Notes under the pieces: model-generated
Databases searched by the model: none
The model's input: the letters and a program-made list of their open reading frames with translations, nothing else
What the model was told of the DNA's origin: nothing
NCBI RefSeq assembly: GCF_029193595.2
Contig: NZ_CP135052.1
Location: forward strand, 310,001 to 374,000
DNA: 64,000 bases
Direction of reading: 5' to 3'
DNA from: Providencia hangzhouensis
GTDB taxonomy: Bacteria > Pseudomonadota > Gammaproteobacteria > Enterobacterales > Enterobacteriaceae
Made by a program: the position numbers and the translations under genes
Shown here: positions 22,612-32,235 of the stretch, piece after piece
Position numbering within the stretch: the stretch's first letter is position 1
Layout of the letters: the number at the start of each line of letters is the position of its first letter

Positions 22612-24189
22612 TTATTTATTATCCAAGAGGCTTAATTCAGATTGAAGGTGAGATATATGAGCTTCTTCTTTGACTATTTCTGTCATAAGGTTTTTTATAT
22701 CTTCTAATGTTTTTTGTGGGTCTTGCAAGGTATACTCTAAGCTTTTAGCTTTTGGTATTTTATTTTTAGGGATTATTGTTTGTTCTTCTTTACTTTGCGA
22801 TAATTTATATCCATTACTAATAAATTGTTTGCGAGCTTTTGATTTTTCGGTGTGGCGTATTTTGATATTAGGCTTTTTTTTTCTAATAATTGATTTTTCT
22901 TTCCGATCTAAATTATCTGTTATTTTAGATTTTGTGTGGTTTTCGGAGGTGGTTAAATTAACCACTGTTTCTTTCTTCTTGTTTTCTGAACTATACCCAG
23001 AATCGACAGAATTCTCTGAAACATAACCAGATAAATTAGAGTTTATACTTTCATTACTCGAATAAAAATTAATGCTTGAATTCTGATGGTTATCACTAAA
23101 AAATTCATTAAATATTGTTTTTGCATTTTCACTGATAATATCAGAGTCTGACTTATTTATTATGCGAGTTGCATCATCAATAATATCTTGTGAATACGCT
23201 TGTTTAACAAGTTCGCTACTCTCTGTATTTAGACTTTCATCTTGTGCTTTATACCAGTCAATACCATCATTGTCCCAAGCTAGTTGTTTATTTGTGGTAG
23301 ATTCATTGAAATGATCTTCTAACGTGCTAATGGCTGATTCCATTTTATTAAAAATATTTCCGCACTCTTTATTTTTGTCAGGTGATGGTTCAGTAGAGTC
23401 TAGAGTATTGATATTATTTAATTGATTATTATCTTGAAATACTTCTTTATTCGAATCTTTAATTTTTTCGTGTTTTTTTATTAAATTTTGACTGGTTATA
23501 GTAGTTTTATCTATAATCTTAGCCTCGCCATTTTCAAATTTAACGCATAGTTCTTCCTTTTTATTTGTTTTAAAAACATCTCTGAACTTGCGAATACTTT
23601 TTTCATGAATGGATTTTATTTTATATTTAAAATTAGATAGCATACCTGCGGAACGGTTTAAATGAAAATCTACAAACGTTGAGGTTTCAACGTTGTTTTT
23701 TTTACTTGTTTGCATTGGTAAGTCTTCCTGAGTTTTATGGGTAATTGAATGGTCTTCTACTGGGGTAAAATTTTTTTCTATTTTTCTCGAATTTTTAAAT
23801 ATGAGGGGATAGCGAGAAACTAAGCTCTGATCTTGAGAACTAGGCATATTTTTAAAAAAATCAAGGCTAGTCTTGAAATCGATAGAGCGGATGTCAATAT
23901 TTTTATTTTTTTGAGTTTCAAAAATAGTTTTATGCTTAGGATAAAATGTCTTATGAGTTGGCTGGGTATTAGGTAGCAAACTTCCTATATTTAATGAAGA
24001 TACAAAGTTTTCACGTGGTGTCTTTTTTATCTGTTCTGTAGGTTGTTTCACTAATGTGGGGGAATTTACAGATGCTTGATTTGCATATTGTAAGTTTTCA
24101 AAAAAGGTTTTATTCTTAATAAAATCTTTTTTGTTATTTTCTAATTGTGGCGAAATAACTTGGTTTTTTGTGCTAGTAATAGTGCGCAT
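22612..24189 (-). CDS. unrecognised 525-aa low-complexity, disordered protein
   Basis: I do not recognise this protein. It is very rich in Lys, Asn, Ser, Glu and Ile, with no signal peptide, no hydrophobic segment and almost no Cys or Trp, so it is likely soluble and largely disordered. Residues around 370-400 hold a Ser/Asn/Tyr-rich stretch with a near repeat (NLSGYVSENS then SVDSGYSSEN). The last 40 residues (LEDIKNLMTEIVKEEAHISH and beyond) could form a coiled coil. Base composition is far more AT-rich than its neighbours. It occupies the place of yhfK between argD and crp in E. coli, suggesting an acquired gene. Surface, regulatory or secreted-effector roles are all possible; none is shown. 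Confidence 0.75.
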   Translation of the reverse strand: MRTITSTKNQVISPQLENNKKDFIKNKTFFENLQYANQASVNSPTLVKQPTEQIKKTPRENFVSSLNIGSLLPNTQPTHKTFYPKHKTIFETQKNKNIDIRSIDFKTSLDFFKNMPSSQDQSLVSRYPLIFKNSRKIEKNFTPVEDHSITHKTQEDLPMQTSKKNNVETSTFVDFHLNRSAGMLSNFKYKIKSIHEKSIRKFRDVFKTNKKEELCVKFENGEAKIIDKTTITSQNLIKKHEKIKDSNKEVFQDNNQLNNINTLDSTEPSPDKNKECGNIFNKMESAISTLEDHFNESTTNKQLAWDNDGIDWYKAQDESLNTESSELVKQAYSQDIIDDATRIINKSDSDIISENAKTIFNEFFSDNHQNSSINFYSSNESINSNLSGYVSENSVDSGYSSENKKKETVVNLTTSENHTKSKITDNLDRKEKSIIRKKKPNIKIRHTEKSKARKQFISNGYKLSQSKEEQTIIPKNKIPKAKSLEYTLQDPQKTLEDIKNLMTEIVKEEAHISHLQSELSLLDNK

Positions 24190-24308
24190 ATATAAAATCT
24201 CGGATGATTAATTATTAATTATTTTATATAAGTATATTTTAATTAATATCAAAAAACGCGAGTGTGCTAGAAAGTCAATAAAGGGGCCATAAGCAAAGAA
24301 ATGAAAAA

Positions 24309-24340
24309 CAGCGCTATATCATTGATATACCGCTGTTTAC
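24309..24340 (-). terminator. crp terminator
   Basis: On the minus strand AACAGCG-TATATCA pairs with TGATATA-CGCTGTT (two opposed mismatches) and is followed by TTTTTC. It lies 40 bp past the crp stop. Confidence 0.75.
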
Positions 24341-24380
24341 AATAATAGCCCAGCCAAAGGTGGCCAGGCTGAAAGGTTAA

Positions 24381-25013
24381 TTAACGTGTGCCGTAAACCA
24401 CAATTGTTTTACCATGTGCAGAGATCAGGTTTTGGTCTTCTAACATTTTCAAAATACGGCCAACTGTTTCACGGGAACAACCCACGATTTGGCCTATTTC
24501 CTGACGGGTAATTTTGATTTGCATACCGTCTGGATGTGTCATCGCATCAGGTTGTTTGGCTAAATTTAATAGAGTTTGAGCAATACGGCCTGTAACGTCT
24601 AAGAATGCGAGGTTACCGACTTTCTCAGATGTTGTTTGTAGGCGACTAGCCATTTGCGCAGAAAGGCGCATTAAAATATCAGGGTTAACCTGAATCAATT
24701 GACGGAATTTTTTATATGAAATTTCAGCAACTTCGCAGGCGATTTTTGCTCTAACCCACGCAGTACGTTCTTGCCCTTCTTCAAATAACCCAAGCTCACC
24801 AATGAAATCCCCCTGATTCAGGTAAGAGAGGATCATTTCTTTGCCTTCTTCATCTTTAATTAAAACAGCCACCGAACCTTTAACGATATAGTAAAGGGTT
24901 TCTGCTTTCTCACCCTGATGGATAAGAGTGCTCTTGGATGGATATTTATGAATATGGCAGTGTGACAAAAACCATTCAAGAGTAGGGTCTGTTTGTGGCT
25001 TGCCGAGAACCAT
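24381..25013 (-). CDS. crp: cAMP receptor protein
   Basis: The 210-residue protein is practically the E. coli CRP. The N-terminal cyclic-nucleotide domain has [20 protein letters not shown] and the cAMP phosphate-binding [19 protein letters not shown]. The C-terminal helix-turn-helix has the recognition helix [13 protein letters not shown]. With cAMP it controls hundreds of catabolic promoters. AGAGGATAAC precedes the ATG. It is divergent from yhfA over a 356-bp spacer, as in E. coli. Confidence 0.98.
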   Translation of the reverse strand: MVLGKPQTDPTLEWFLSHCHIHKYPSKSTLIHQGEKAETLYYIVKGSVAVLIKDEEGKEMILSYLNQGDFIGELGLFEEGQERTAWVRAKIACEVAEISYKKFRQLIQVNPDILMRLSAQMASRLQTTSEKVGNLAFLDVTGRIAQTLLNLAKQPDAMTHPDGMQIKITRQEIGQIVGCSRETVGRILKMLEDQNLISAHGKTIVVYGTR

Positions 25014-25369
25014 TAGCGTTATCCTCTGTATGTTATTGCAGCCATTCGGAAAAACGTACTAGAAAGGCTGGCTTTAAAGTCACTAGCTTAGCATATTAAT
25101 TTGCCTTATATACCTTTAAATAATCAAGGGGCTGATTACTTCAGCGTTTTTGATTGCTCTTGGTAACGCAAATTGATATCAACACTATAATATGATCAAT
25201 TAAACTGTTGAGTTTTGATCTTAATCCTATCAACTAAGTATTGTTTGTAGCATATTCAATAAAGAAAGTCTTCCCTGTATCGCTTCAGCCAAATAAAGTT
25301 GATATAACATTCCTTATATCTATGGAACAATGTAGCCTTTAAACCGATTTCATTTCAAGGGGAAATACA
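25014..25369. promoter_or_regulatory. crp/yhfA divergent promoter region
   Basis: The 356-bp AT-rich spacer carries the start regions of both genes. E. coli crp is autoregulated through CRP sites here; I could not find a convincing 16-bp CRP consensus by eye in this copy. Confidence 0.5.
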
Positions 25370-25771
25370 ATGGAAGCAAGAGTAAAGTGGGTTGAAGGGC
25401 TTTCTTTCTTAGGAGAGTCTGCGTCTGGGCACCAGGTGATGATGGATGGCAATGCGGGTGATAAAGCCCCAAGCCCAATGGAAATGGTGTTAATGGCAGC
25501 GGGGGGTTGTAGCGCAATTGATGTCGTTTCGATTTTGCAAAAGGGCCGCTACGATATTACGGATTGTGAAGTTAAATTAACCTCACAACGTCGTGAAGAA
25601 GCCCCTCGTTATTTTGTGAAAATCCATTTGCATTTTATTGTGACAGGGAATGAATTAACGGAAAAAGCAGTCGAACGTGCCGTTCAACTTTCTGCTGAGA
25701 AATATTGCTCAGTCGCATTGATGTTAGAGAAAACCGTTGAAGTCACACACAGCTTTGAAATAAAAAACTAA
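25370..25771 (+). CDS. yhfA: OsmC family protein YhfA
   Basis: The 133-residue protein is a small OsmC/Ohr-fold protein. It has the family features PSPMEMVLMAAGGCSAIDVV with the first conserved Cys, and EKYCSVALMLEKT with the second. OsmC-family proteins typically reduce organic hydroperoxides with this cysteine pair, but YhfA itself has no proven substrate. Divergent from crp, as in E. coli, with AAGGGGAAA as ribosome binding site. Confidence 0.92.
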   Translation: MEARVKWVEGLSFLGESASGHQVMMDGNAGDKAPSPMEMVLMAAGGCSAIDVVSILQKGRYDITDCEVKLTSQRREEAPRYFVKIHLHFIVTGNELTEKAVERAVQLSAEKYCSVALMLEKTVEVTHSFEIKN

Positions 25772-25807
25772 AAATAAATTTAATTTTTATTAATATATTT
25801 GAATTGA

Positions 25808-25847
25808 AAGATGCTTACCTTAATTAATGATAAGCATCTTATTTTTT
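25808..25847. terminator. terminator between convergent yhfA and prkB
   Basis: The arms AAGATGCTTA / TAAGCATCTT are perfect and followed by ATTTTTTAA on the plus strand. Confidence 0.85.
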
Positions 25848-25861
25848 AATCAAAAAATAAT

Positions 25862-26731
25862 TTAACTGTTGTTCTTTTGATTAATTAGTTTTTCGACTAT
25901 TGGTGCCATAATTAATTCCATTGCTAAACTGAGTTTCCCTCCTGGGACGACAATTGTATTCATTGCTGAAATAAAAGAGCCGGATATCATTGACAGCAAA
26001 TAGGGGAAATCAATTTGCTCTAGCCCACGAAAGCGGATCACAATAAAGCTTTCGTCTTGTGATGGGATAGCTTTAGCCGAAAATGGGTTAGAGGTGTCTA
26101 CCGTAGGAACGCGTTGAAAATTGATATGGGTGCGAGAAAATTGTGGCGTGATGTAATTAATATAGTCCCCCATTGAACGTACAACAGAGTCCATAACCGC
26201 TTCGCGGGAGTGCCCTCTCTCTGTGGTATCGCGGATCAATTTTTGGATCCATTCGAGGTTGACAATAGGGACAACACCTACAAGCAAATCAACATGTTGT
26301 GCAACATTATGTTCTGGAGTGACAACGCCACCATGCAGCCCCTCATAAAATAAAATATCTGTTTTGTCTGGTAGCGGCTCCCAAGGGGTAAATGTCCCAG
26401 GTTGCAAGCCATACGGTACCGCTTCATCATAAGTATGTAGATATTTACGGGACTGCCCACAACCTGTTTTTGCATAGTCGATTAAGGTTTGTTCAAGCAA
26501 CGCAAAATCATTCGCTTCGGGGCCAAAGTAACTGATGTGCCGGCCTTGTTCTCTGGCTTTACGGATAGCCATATCCATTTCAGGGCGTGTATAGCGATGA
26601 AAGCTATCCCCTTCTAATGTTGCTGGTTGGATATTTAATTGGTGAAAAACTTTACGAAATGCTTGGCTAGTTGAGGTTGTGCCAGCTCCGCTCGAACCAG
26701 TGATAGCAATGATTGGGTGCTTTTTGGACAT
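25862..26731 (-). CDS. prkB: phosphoribulokinase-like protein PrkB
   Basis: The 289-residue P-loop kinase has a Walker A region IAITGSSGAGTTSTSQAFR and starts MSKKHPIIAITG. Further conserved blocks are LEGDSFHRYTRPEMD and ILFYEGLHGGVV. It belongs to the phosphoribulokinase family found in many non-autotrophic proteobacteria; no RuBisCO is present here and its physiological substrate is not established. It is read in the same direction as yheT-yheU, 180 bp upstream, the E. coli order yheT-yheU-prkB. Confidence 0.93.
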   Translation of the reverse strand: MSKKHPIIAITGSSGAGTTSTSQAFRKVFHQLNIQPATLEGDSFHRYTRPEMDMAIRKAREQGRHISYFGPEANDFALLEQTLIDYAKTGCGQSRKYLHTYDEAVPYGLQPGTFTPWEPLPDKTDILFYEGLHGGVVTPEHNVAQHVDLLVGVVPIVNLEWIQKLIRDTTERGHSREAVMDSVVRSMGDYINYITPQFSRTHINFQRVPTVDTSNPFSAKAIPSQDESFIVIRFRGLEQIDFPYLLSMISGSFISAMNTIVVPGGKLSLAMELIMAPIVEKLINQKNNS

Positions 26732-26908
26732 CGTGGACTCCCTGTGTTGCGCTTATAAGCACTATTTTAATCAATAGTGCATGAAGCGGATTAACGGGTG
26801 TTAGGGTTTTGAGTTTTATTTGATGGTTTTACGACATGATTGTGTGGAAAACCTGTAACTTAATTCATGATAGATGATGACGTAAAAATGAACCATAGAA
26901 TAAAAACA

Positions 26909-27127
26909 TCAGACAGAAAAACTCCCCTTAGGCATGAAATTAACCGATTCATGCAATTCAGACCAGACTAGCACAATTTCACCAGAAACTAACTGCCGTT
27001 TCACATCGTTGACCTTATCTTGTAAGCTTTTTTCATGGGAGCCGTAGTCGGTTCCTTCCCGTAAGACATAGCTTTCAATTAGGTTTTCCAATGTTTCAGG
27101 TTCAAGTTCTTGCCAAGGAATAATCAC
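26909..27127 (-). CDS. yheU: YheU family protein, GTG start
   Basis: The 72-residue protein starts [20 protein letters not shown], matching E. coli YheU over its full length. The start codon is GTG at 27127, behind AAGGAAAT, and it overlaps the end of yheT by 4 bp (GTGA), so translation is coupled. Function unknown; no motif beyond the family signature. Confidence 0.94.
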   Translation of the reverse strand: MIIPWQELEPETLENLIESYVLREGTDYGSHEKSLQDKVNDVKRQLVSGEIVLVWSELHESVNFMPKGSFSV

Positions 27128-28107
27128 ATTATTTCCTTATCTAAATAAGGCGTTAACCATTGAGGGATGCGTGTTTCTAACCACATTTGCGGTTTTCTCA
27201 AGGTACCGCTCACAAAGCCTACGTGCCCACCATGTTCTGTCATTTGGTATTCCACATTGTGGGGTAAAAATGATAAATCAGGAACAACCTCAGGCGCCAT
27301 AAATGGGTCATCTTTAGCGTGGATAATCAATGTTGGCTTCGTGATGTAAGCTAATTTAGGTAATGCGCTGCATTTTTGATAATAATCTGTCGCATCATCA
27401 AAACCATGAATACGAGCAGTGATCACATCATCAAATTCACGGATGCGTTTTAGTTGTTTAAGCTGCAGCAAGTTTAAAGGTAGTGAGCCAGGGTAGCGTA
27501 CCAATTTACGCGTTGCATTACGTTTTAAGCCATTTAGTAAATAGCGTTGATAGAATTGAGATATTCCTTTTTCCATCCGCAAAGAACAGGCTTCTAGCAT
27601 TAATGGGGCCGAAACCACGACGCCCGCATCTAAATCTGCATTTTGCCCACTTTCTGCGAGATAGCACGCTAACATATTACCACCAAGAGAATAGCCGACT
27701 GCGGCCGTCGGCGTATCACCATAGGTTTGTTTTAACCAACGGAGAAAATAGCGAGCATCACTGGTTTCACCTGAATGGTAAATTCGCTGTTGGCGATTGG
27801 GTTCACCGCTACAACCGCGAAAATGCATAATTACACCCAACCAACCATGCTTTTGGGCCGTTTCTAGCATCCCGTGGGCATAAGGGCTCTTAAAATTGCC
27901 TTCGAGACCATGGAAGATCACTAAACGTGGCTTATGTGCCGCTAGCTCAGGTTTTTCACTCCAAGCGAGATCGATAAAATCGCCATCAGGCAATTCAAGC
28001 CGCTGCCATATTGGTTTGATTTTCGGTGTTCTACGGAAAATCCTTGGCAGTAATGTTTGGAGGTGTGGATTTTTAGCCCAACTTATTGGACGAAAGTTTT
28101 CTGACAT
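27124..28107 (-). CDS. yheT: YheT family alpha/beta hydrolase
   Basis: A 327-residue alpha/beta-hydrolase of the YheT/ABHD1-3 group. The nucleophile elbow is [10 protein letters not shown], an oxyanion-region segment VIFHGLEG lies earlier, the acid is in [10 protein letters not shown], and the catalytic His in EHGGHVGF. The physiological ester substrate is unknown. The start chosen is ATG 28107 (MSENFRPIS), behind a closely spaced AAGG; an in-frame ATG at 28152 would add 15 residues and give a length nearer to the 340 of E. coli, so the longer form remains possible. It overlaps yheU. Confidence 0.9.
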   Translation of the reverse strand: MSENFRPISWAKNPHLQTLLPRIFRRTPKIKPIWQRLELPDGDFIDLAWSEKPELAAHKPRLVIFHGLEGNFKSPYAHGMLETAQKHGWLGVIMHFRGCSGEPNRQQRIYHSGETSDARYFLRWLKQTYGDTPTAAVGYSLGGNMLACYLAESGQNADLDAGVVVSAPLMLEACSLRMEKGISQFYQRYLLNGLKRNATRKLVRYPGSLPLNLLQLKQLKRIREFDDVITARIHGFDDATDYYQKCSALPKLAYITKPTLIIHAKDDPFMAPEVVPDLSFLPHNVEYQMTEHGGHVGFVSGTLRKPQMWLETRIPQWLTPYLDKEIM

Positions 28108-28208
28108 AGCCTTATTTTTATTTAATGGGGACTCTTGTGAGTCACATAACATACTGTTATTTTTTTGTGATGCAAGTAAACAAATTTGAGTTTGAGGCTA
28201 AATTATAA

Positions 28209-28814
28209 ATGACATTGGGGCTGGTTTTTTCTCTTTTTACGTTTTTATTCATTGCTGCAGTCACTCCCGGCCCTAACAATATGTTGCTAACGTCAAGTGC
28301 AGCAAACTACGGTTTTCGCCATACAATAATATTATGCCTTGGTATTATGTTAGGGATGCAGTCAATACTCTATCTCTCCGCATTCGGGGTTGCTGCACTT
28401 TTATTGCTCTATCCTGCGCTTCATGTCGCCTTAAAATTCGCCGGAAGTCTATATTTGCTATGGCTAGCATGGAAAACAGCGACAGCAAATTATGCCCCAC
28501 TGAAGACGAATAGCGAAGTTGCGAAAAGCATTACTTGGTATCAAGGCGGCTTATTACAGTTTTTAAACCCCAAAGCATGGATGATGGGGCTAGGCGCTGT
28601 CGGGGGATTTAGCCTCCCCGGTGAATTATTTACCCAATCTATTTTAATGATGAGTATCGCATTTGTGATAGTTAACTTAGTGGCGGGTTTAATTTGGATG
28701 GGGTTTGGTTCATTAATTAGCCTATTTTTACGTAGCCGTCGTGCTTGGTTTATTTTTAACTGGGTGATGGGCTTATTAACTGCACTGTGCGTGCCGTTAA
28801 TTTGGTTGGAATGA
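28209..28814 (+). CDS. LysE/RhtB family amino-acid exporter
   Basis: The 201-residue membrane protein has six predicted hydrophobic segments and the family signature FIAAVTPGPNNMLLTSSAANYGF near residues 15-37 (in part), plus the FLNPKAWMMGLGAVG motif in the fourth segment. LysE/RhtB transporters export basic or neutral amino acids or their analogues; substrate here unknown. It is divergent from yheT and is the first gene of the block that separates yheT from yheS. Confidence 0.9.
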   Translation: MTLGLVFSLFTFLFIAAVTPGPNNMLLTSSAANYGFRHTIILCLGIMLGMQSILYLSAFGVAALLLLYPALHVALKFAGSLYLLWLAWKTATANYAPLKTNSEVAKSITWYQGGLLQFLNPKAWMMGLGAVGGFSLPGELFTQSILMMSIAFVIVNLVAGLIWMGFGSLISLFLRSRRAWFIFNWVMGLLTALCVPLIWLE

Positions 28815-28975
28815 TCTTTGTTGTACGTGCTAGAGACTTTATAAGAGTTCGATAGCTAATACATAAAATAAATTAAATATTTGTGGCTGATTTTATCTTA
28901 ATAGGCTATATAATTAGGCTGAGATTAAGCCGTAAATAGAAGAAAGATTCTCTACTATTTGAAGGAATAAAGTAA

Positions 28976-29581
28976 ATGCTTTCCGAAATTATAGAAAAGA
29001 ATAAAAAAATAATTAAAGGTGAGGATATTGATTTAGTTGTTAAAAAATTATATTTATCCTCTCCGTCTGTAGGTTTCATGAACACAGATGACTCTACATA
29101 TGTGATTTTAAATCAAATTAGTAATAAATTTTCAGTTCCCTTTAAACATATTTATGTTACAGGATCTGCTCATATAGGATTTAGTTTAAAGACATCTAAT
29201 GAATATAGTAAAGGTTCATCTGACTTAGATATTGCTATAGTTGATGGCTTTCTTTTTGATAAAATTTTAAATGGCATAGTGGATGATACATTTAACTTTA
29301 CTAAGAAGTCATCATTTAAGAGTTTTGAGGTATATAAGAGTTATATAAATAATGTAGCTAGAGGATTTATTCACCCATTTTATTTTCCATTCGGAAATAC
29401 TAGAAAAAACTGGTTTGATTTCTTCAACGAACTAACTTTAGATCATAAAGAGAGTTATTCTAAGATATCAGCTTGCTTGTTCTCTTCTGAAGAAAGCTTT
29501 AAAAATAGGCAAAAGTATAGTATTAATTACTTTAAAGCTAACAATCATGAAAATAAGAGTATCTTAAATGAAAACGATTGA
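28976..29581 (+). CDS. nucleotidyltransferase-fold protein, first gene of a two-gene cassette
   Basis: The 201-residue protein has the minimal nucleotidyltransferase signature: residues 60-69 YVTGSAHIGF (Gly-Ser at 63-64) and residues 82-90 SDLDIAIVD (catalytic Asp-x-Asp at 83 and 85). A clear third carboxylate could not be placed. It lacks the extra domains of CBASS synthases or tRNA-processing enzymes. A good GAAGGA ribosome binding site precedes the ATG. The gene is much more AT-rich than its neighbours and overlaps the DUF262 gene by 14 bp, so the two proteins probably act together. A toxin, antitoxin or defence role is an inference from the partner and from base composition. Confidence 0.78.
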   Translation: MLSEIIEKNKKIIKGEDIDLVVKKLYLSSPSVGFMNTDDSTYVILNQISNKFSVPFKHIYVTGSAHIGFSLKTSNEYSKGSSDLDIAIVDGFLFDKILNGIVDDTFNFTKKSSFKSFEVYKSYINNVARGFIHPFYFPFGNTRKNWFDFFNELTLDHKESYSKISACLFSSEESFKNRQKYSINYFKANNHENKSILNEND

Positions 29582-30674
29582 TTATAAGATCAGGTCTGTA
29601 CAACTACTAAATTATATGAATGATATTGAATCTGGTAGGCTGGTAACTAACCCGTTTTTCCAAAGGAATTTAGTCTGGAGGGATCTTCATAAACAGGAGT
29701 TTATAAAAACAATATTGCTAGGATACCCATTCCCGCATGTTTTTTTGTCTAAAGGTAAAATTGATTTAGACAAAAAAATAAGTATTGCTTCAATTGTTGA
29801 TGGGCAGCAAAGAACTAATGCAATAATGGAGTTCATTTCAGGGAAACTATCTGTTAATAACAGAAAATTCTCTGAATTGACGGACGAGGAAAAACAAGAC
29901 TTCTATAAATATGAAATACCCGTGATAGAATTGGATTTAACCAATGATGACCAAATTATTGCTGATATTTTTCAGAGAATCAATAGAACTTCGAATTCAT
30001 TGACAATGATAGATAGAAAGTCATCAGAGTTTAGTGCTTCGGAGTTCATGCATTTTTCAGAGTTTATTTCAGGCCAGATGGACTTATCTTCTGCTGAAGA
30101 TGATGAAGATGAGGAAATTACGAACATAAGAAATAATCCATATATAAAAGATAGCTTTAAAGACTGGGCTAAAGCGGTTGATAAAAACAAAAAAGCAAAA
30201 GAGTTTAGGCAGTTGATGACTAGCCAAAATCTATTCTCTATTAATGAAATTGCGAAAAAAACAAATCTTCAATATACATTGAATATTATATCAACCACGA
30301 TTGGCGGTTTTTTCAATCGAAATGAATTATCATGGACATATGCTGAACAGTATAATGAGTCGTTTGATTTAAAAGATAAATTATTGGAAAGACTGGAAAA
30401 ATCAGCTATTTTATTTAATAAACTGAAATTCAAAAAATCATCTCTATGGTATAGAAAGGCCAATTTTTTTAGCCTTTTTGTCTATTTTTGTAGAGTTATC
30501 AATAAGATTGATATTAATGATGACGGAAAGGTTAATGAAATAAAAATAATTATAGATTCAGTTGAATTATCTGATGATTATAAAAATGCAGCAAAAGAAG
30601 GTGTAAATAATAAAAAAGAAAGAGAGATCAGAGATATTGAAATTCAAAATATTTTTGAGAAAATCATAAATTAA
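29568..30674 (+). CDS. DUF262 (ParB/GmrS-like) domain protein
   Basis: The 368-residue protein has the DUF262 core: NPFFQRNLVWRD (Q32-R33...W37) and IVDGQQRTNAIMEF (D78-G-Q-Q-R82), the residues that in GmrSD and SspE form the NTP-binding and hydrolysis site. Those systems usually add a DUF1524 HNH nuclease; the C-terminus here ends with charged helices and shows no HNH motif. It overlaps the upstream nucleotidyltransferase gene by 14 bp. Very low GC. DUF262 proteins are common in anti-phage restriction modules, so defence is a reasonable but unproved role. Confidence 0.82.
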   Translation: MKTIDYKIRSVQLLNYMNDIESGRLVTNPFFQRNLVWRDLHKQEFIKTILLGYPFPHVFLSKGKIDLDKKISIASIVDGQQRTNAIMEFISGKLSVNNRKFSELTDEEKQDFYKYEIPVIELDLTNDDQIIADIFQRINRTSNSLTMIDRKSSEFSASEFMHFSEFISGQMDLSSAEDDEDEEITNIRNNPYIKDSFKDWAKAVDKNKKAKEFRQLMTSQNLFSINEIAKKTNLQYTLNIISTTIGGFFNRNELSWTYAEQYNESFDLKDKLLERLEKSAILFNKLKFKKSSLWYRKANFFSLFVYFCRVINKIDINDDGKVNEIKIIIDSVELSDDYKNAAKEGVNNKKEREIRDIEIQNIFEKIIN

Positions 30675-30687
30675 GCTTAGTGTTTAT

Positions 30688-30722
30688 TCCCCTACTAATC
30701 TATTAACAGATTGATAGGGGAG
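30688..30722. terminator. hairpin between the DUF262 gene and murP
   Basis: CCCCTACTAATCT pairs with AGATTGATAGGGG with one mismatch across a short loop and is followed by AGTTTG. It sits between convergent genes and may serve both. Confidence 0.7.
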
Positions 30723-30741
30723 TTTGATTATGTAAACTTGA

Positions 30742-32208
30742 TTAATCTAAATCGACGTTTTTAGTGCCGAAAAAGTAGGTAAAAATAAAACCGAATAAAT
30801 AGGAAACGAATAACCCGCCAACATAAACTAACATCCCTGGGAACACGCCATCAGCAGAGGTCATCATTGGGATAGCGACTAAGCCAGACGGGCCAAAGAC
30901 AGTATTTAAACCAACTGGTAAACCCATCCAAGCCACGAGTCCAACAAAGAACCCCCCAGCAGCACCGCCTAAACATGCGGTGACAAACGGCTTCATTCGA
31001 GGAAGGGTTACACCGTAGATAAGTGGTTCACCGACACCTAAGAAACCTGGAATGATGGCCCCGCGAATCTGATTACGTAACACTGAATCTTTTGCGGCTT
31101 TAACGTACAACGCCATCGCTGCACCAACTTGCCCACCACCAGCCATTGCTAGGATAGGGAAAAGTGAGTTAAAGCCTTGGGTTTCAACGAGTGCCATATA
31201 TACCGGAACAAAACCTTGGTGCACGCCAAACATTACTGCAATTAAGAATAGCCCAGCAAGTATAGCGGTTCCGAATGGATTGCTGCTTAAATGAACAAAA
31301 AGCCACGACATACCAGAGAATAACCAACTGCCAATTGGCATGATGAAGATAAACACTGCAGCACCAACAATTAACAAGGTAATTGTTGAAGTTAAAATCA
31401 TATCAAGGTTGGCTGGAATAATTTTACGTACTTGTTTTTCGACCCATGCCCCAAAAATACACGCAATTAATACCCCAATAATGTTACCTCTTGGGTCGAT
31501 AGCCAACCCGAAGAAGCTATTCATATCAGAATAGAACCCCTTAGCTATTTCAGGGTTGTACCCAAGAACAAACAGTGAAGCAATGATGGCGCCATTTACT
31601 GCGCTACCGCCAAAGGCTTTTTGAGTGTTATAACCGATAAGAATACTTAGGAAGCTAAACAGCCCTTTGCTAAATACCGACATATACAGAATCGTATGTA
31701 CGAGTAGGGTCTGCTCTTCAGGTTTTGTCGGGAGCCCTGCTGGAAAATAGGTTTGTTTCGCCAGAGTTGCAAAACCTAATAGTAAGCCCGCAGCAATAAA
31801 ACCTGGAATTAGCGGAGTAAATATGGTGGCAAATTTGGATAAAAATCGGTGAACGGCACTGGTTTGTTTCTTTTTCAGTTGCTGCTTATTTGCGGATGCA
31901 ATATCGTTCAGATCCTGAGGCTGGGCTGCTGCTTCGTGGTTATCCTCTTCATCACTATCTAAAAGTTGGTTCATCAAGTCCGCGGCAGTTTGCGCTTTAC
32001 CTGGGCCAAGGATCACTTGCAGTTGTTCATCACTTTCAATAACGCCAAGCACTCCTGCAATTTGTTTGAGTGCAGCTTTATCGACTAGCTGGTCATTGTT
32101 GAGTGTGAGCCGCAAACGGGTCATACAATTGCCCGCTAATTTAATATTACGGCGTCCTCCAACGTGTTGCAGGATCTGCTGTATCATTTCTATTGTTATT
32201 TTAGCCAT
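30742..32208 (-). CDS. murP: PTS N-acetylmuramic acid transporter, EIIBC
   Basis: The 488-residue protein has an N-terminal EIIB domain (phosphorylatable Cys28 in [13 protein letters not shown]), a linker of about 40 residues rich in Glu, Gln and Lys, and an EIIC membrane domain with [20 protein letters not shown]. It has no EIIA domain, so like E. coli MurP it must borrow EIIA-Glc (Crr). It takes up MurNAc as MurNAc-6-phosphate, the substrate of the MurQ encoded 27 bp upstream. The MurNAc assignment comes from the adjacent murQ and murR genes. Confidence 0.93.
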   Translation of the reverse strand: MAKITIEMIQQILQHVGGRRNIKLAGNCMTRLRLTLNNDQLVDKAALKQIAGVLGVIESDEQLQVILGPGKAQTAADLMNQLLDSDEEDNHEAAAQPQDLNDIASANKQQLKKKQTSAVHRFLSKFATIFTPLIPGFIAAGLLLGFATLAKQTYFPAGLPTKPEEQTLLVHTILYMSVFSKGLFSFLSILIGYNTQKAFGGSAVNGAIIASLFVLGYNPEIAKGFYSDMNSFFGLAIDPRGNIIGVLIACIFGAWVEKQVRKIIPANLDMILTSTITLLIVGAAVFIFIMPIGSWLFSGMSWLFVHLSSNPFGTAILAGLFLIAVMFGVHQGFVPVYMALVETQGFNSLFPILAMAGGGQVGAAMALYVKAAKDSVLRNQIRGAIIPGFLGVGEPLIYGVTLPRMKPFVTACLGGAAGGFFVGLVAWMGLPVGLNTVFGPSGLVAIPMMTSADGVFPGMLVYVGGLFVSYLFGFIFTYFFGTKNVDLD

Positions 32209-32235
32209 ACTATTTATCCCATTGAAGTCCGCAAG

